From assembly GCA_910589635.1 (NCBI GenBank), contig CAJUTD010000061.1, forward strand, positions 1 to 16,130: a stretch of 16,130 bases of DNA. The letters run 5' to 3'. Position 1 is the first letter of the stretch. Each line of letters begins with the position of its first letter. The notes under the pieces were generated by a model. That model did no database searches. It saw only the letters and a list, made by a program, of their open reading frames with translations, and was not told where the DNA came from. Position numbers and translations under genes: made by a program. This DNA comes from an uncultured Lachnospiraceae bacterium (GTDB taxonomy: Bacteria > Bacillota > Clostridia > Lachnospirales > Lachnospiraceae). This document shows positions 14,816 to 16,130 of the stretch, piece by piece.

Positions 14816-15463
14816 ATGAACTGTTTATCACCATCAATTTTGGCAGCGGATATTTCCTGCCTGGGGGAACAAATTAAGACGATAGACGCGGCGGGTGCGC
14901 AGTATGTGCATATTGATATTATGGATGGGCATTTTGTGCCAACGCTTTCTTTTGGTACGCCGGTGATAAAATCAATCCGGGGGATTACGGAGCGGATTTT
15001 TGACGTGCATCTGATGATGGATGAGCCCATACATCTGATTGATGAGATGGTCGATTGCGGCGCGGATATCATTACGGTTCATGTAGAGGCATGTACCCAT
15101 CTTGACCGCACAATTGAGAAAATTAAGGAAAGTGGCGTGCTTGCATCTGTCGCGCTTAATCCGGCGACAGATTTAAGCTGTCTGGACTATATTCTTCCGA
15201 AACTTGATATGGTATTATTGATGACCGTCAATCCCGGGTATGGCGGGCAGAAGTACATTCCTTATCTGACGGAGAAGATACACGATTTGCGGCAGATTGT
15301 AGAAAAACGCAATCTCAAGACGGATATTGAGGTAGACGGCGGCGTAACCTTGAATAATGTGCGGGAAATTTTGGATGCCGGGGCTAATATTATTGTGGCC
15401 GGTTCAGCGGTCTTCCATGGGGATGTGAGGAGTAATGTGGAAGAGTTCCTTAAAGTGATGTAA
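14816..15463 (+). CDS. rpe: Ribulose-phosphate 3-epimerase
   Basis: A 215-residue TIM-barrel enzyme interconverting ribulose 5-phosphate and xylulose 5-phosphate in the pentose phosphate pathway. Recognised by SPSILAAD (5-12), HIDIMDGHFVPT (32-43), DVHLMM (63-68), NPGYGGQ (139-145) and EVDGGV (172-177). Metal ligands are H32, D34, H65 and D174, with D34 and D174 as the acid/base pair. Minor departures from the common sequence are PTLSFG for PNITFG and NPGYGG for NPGFGG. ATG 14816 is selected because AGGAGG lies six bases before it; a reading from 14777 would add 13 residues without a site. Confidence 0.95.
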   Translation: MNCLSPSILAADISCLGEQIKTIDAAGAQYVHIDIMDGHFVPTLSFGTPVIKSIRGITERIFDVHLMMDEPIHLIDEMVDCGADIITVHVEACTHLDRTIEKIKESGVLASVALNPATDLSCLDYILPKLDMVLLMTVNPGYGGQKYIPYLTEKIHDLRQIVEKRNLKTDIEVDGGVTLNNVREILDAGANIIVAGSAVFHGDVRSNVEEFLKVM

Positions 15464-15520
15464 GGAGCAGGAAAGCCGGGAGGGCTTTGCGTGAAATATG
15501 AAAAGAGGACAGAGAAAAAG

Positions 15521-16130
15521 ATGCAGTCTTTGATTATCAGTGGCGGGAGCCTGGACATGGAATTTGCACTTTCCTATATCGGAAAGTATTCTTTTGACTT
15601 TATGATTGCAGCCGACAGGGGCATGGATTTTTTCTTTCATCAGAAAATAACGCCGGATTATGTCGTAGGGGATTTCGATTCGGCAGACCCAGATATTTTA
15701 CAGTATTTCCGTAGTCTGGATGAGGAGAGAAGGCCCGCAATTTTACAGTTTCAGCCGGAGAAGGATGAGACAGACACGGAGCTTGCCATGCGCATAGCAA
15801 TAGAGAGGGGCAGTGACGTCATCCATCTTTTGGGTGCAACGGGAAGCCGTGTGGACCATATGCTGGGCAATCTCCATTTGTTGGGAAATGCCATGGAAAA
15901 AGGAGTGGAATGCAGGATGGTGGATGCGAATAATCGCATCCGCATGGTTTGTCAGGGGACAAAGATAAGGAGAGAGGAGCAGTTTGGCAAATATGTGTCT
16001 CTGTTTCCCTTCACGCCCCAGGTTCGAGGATTGACGCTGAAAGGGTTTCAGTACCCATTGGAGGAGTACCCATTGGAGTGCTACCACTCCCTGGGCGTCA
16101 GCAATGAGATTACTGCTGAGGAAGCGGAGA
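15521..16130 (+). CDS. Thiamine pyrophosphokinase, 3' end cut by window
   Basis: A cytoplasmic enzyme that transfers pyrophosphate from ATP to thiamine, giving thiamine diphosphate. 203 residues are visible, near the family's full length of roughly 210-220, so only a few are missing. Motifs: IISGGS (5-10), ADRG (31-34), VVGDFDS (48-54), DETDTELAM (82-90), LGATGSRVDHMLGN (104-117) and LGVSNEI (191-197). The start is uncertain. ATG 15521 gives the usual family N-terminus but only a distant GAGG. GTG 15491, in the same frame, has GGAGG well placed and would add ten residues. It follows rpe after 57 bases (27 if GTG is used). The rpe-TPK order is common after rsgA in Firmicutes. Confidence 0.92.
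   Translation, partial: MQSLIISGGSLDMEFALSYIGKYSFDFMIAADRGMDFFFHQKITPDYVVGDFDSADPDILQYFRSLDEERRPAILQFQPEKDETDTELAMRIAIERGSDVIHLLGATGSRVDHMLGNLHLLGNAMEKGVECRMVDANNRIRMVCQGTKIRREEQFGKYVSLFPFTPQVRGLTLKGFQYPLEEYPLECYHSLGVSNEITAEEAE

Noticed and set aside
16050..16079. Near-tandem 15-base repeat (AGTACCCATTGGAG twice) in the thiamine pyrophosphokinase gene
   Set aside because: The encoded stretch (QYPLEEYPLECYHSLGVSNE) has the normal family length between GF and GVSNE, so it is probably convergent codon use and not an insertion.
1..16130. CRISPR array, tRNA, rRNA, toxin-antitoxin or phage defence genes
   Set aside because: No regularly spaced direct repeats, no tRNA or rRNA sequence and no such protein families were seen in either strand.

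Overview
The window reads as a chromosomal segment of a low-to-mid GC Gram-positive anaerobe of the Clostridia, most likely a Lachnospiraceae-type gut Firmicute. The evidence is gene order (murE-like, priA, def, fmt, YugP-type peptidase, rsmB, rlmN, PP2C phosphatase, PrkC-type PASTA kinase, rsgA, rpe, thiamine pyrophosphokinase), strong AGGAGG-type ribosome binding sites and protein style. The assignment is from recognition, not from a search.

Layout. Positions 1-408 hold the 3' end of a sodium/alanine symporter on the plus strand. It converges on a minus-strand trio of small membrane proteins (544-1845): an unknown multi-pass protein resembling DUF6652, a DUF4234 protein and a DUF2752 protein. 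A GC-rich hairpin with a T run (466-501) ends the trio. The trio's first gene is visibly more AT-rich than the rest of the window. A 438-base non-coding gap (1846-2283) separates the trio from the long plus-strand gene series. It holds a nested palindromic element of about 190 bp and, next to murE, a near-consensus promoter (TTGCCA, 17 bp, TATAAT).

From 2284 to the right edge everything is on the plus strand and tightly packed, with overlaps or short gaps. The first block joins cell-wall precursor ligation (MurE-like), replication restart (PriA), N-terminal formyl-methionine metabolism (Def, Fmt), a membrane zinc protease and rRNA modification (RsmB, RlmN). A second palindromic element of about 190 bp begins at the rlmN stop codon. 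It is followed by a promoter (TTGTTC, 17 bp, TGCTAAAAT) for the second block: PP2C phosphatase and PASTA Ser/Thr kinase (the cell-wall-sensing signalling pair), then RsgA (ribosome assembly GTPase, a known PrkC substrate in Bacillus), ribulose-phosphate epimerase and thiamine pyrophosphokinase (cut by the window edge).

The most unusual observations are three. The PP2C phosphatase gene is frameshifted in this sequence next to a (TG)4 run. Two structured palindromic elements of nearly equal length sit in the two largest gaps. The hairpin at 466-501 shares a roughly 20-nt end motif with the first element. No tRNA, rRNA, CRISPR array or intact transposase was seen, and I did not find a convincing new multi-gene system.
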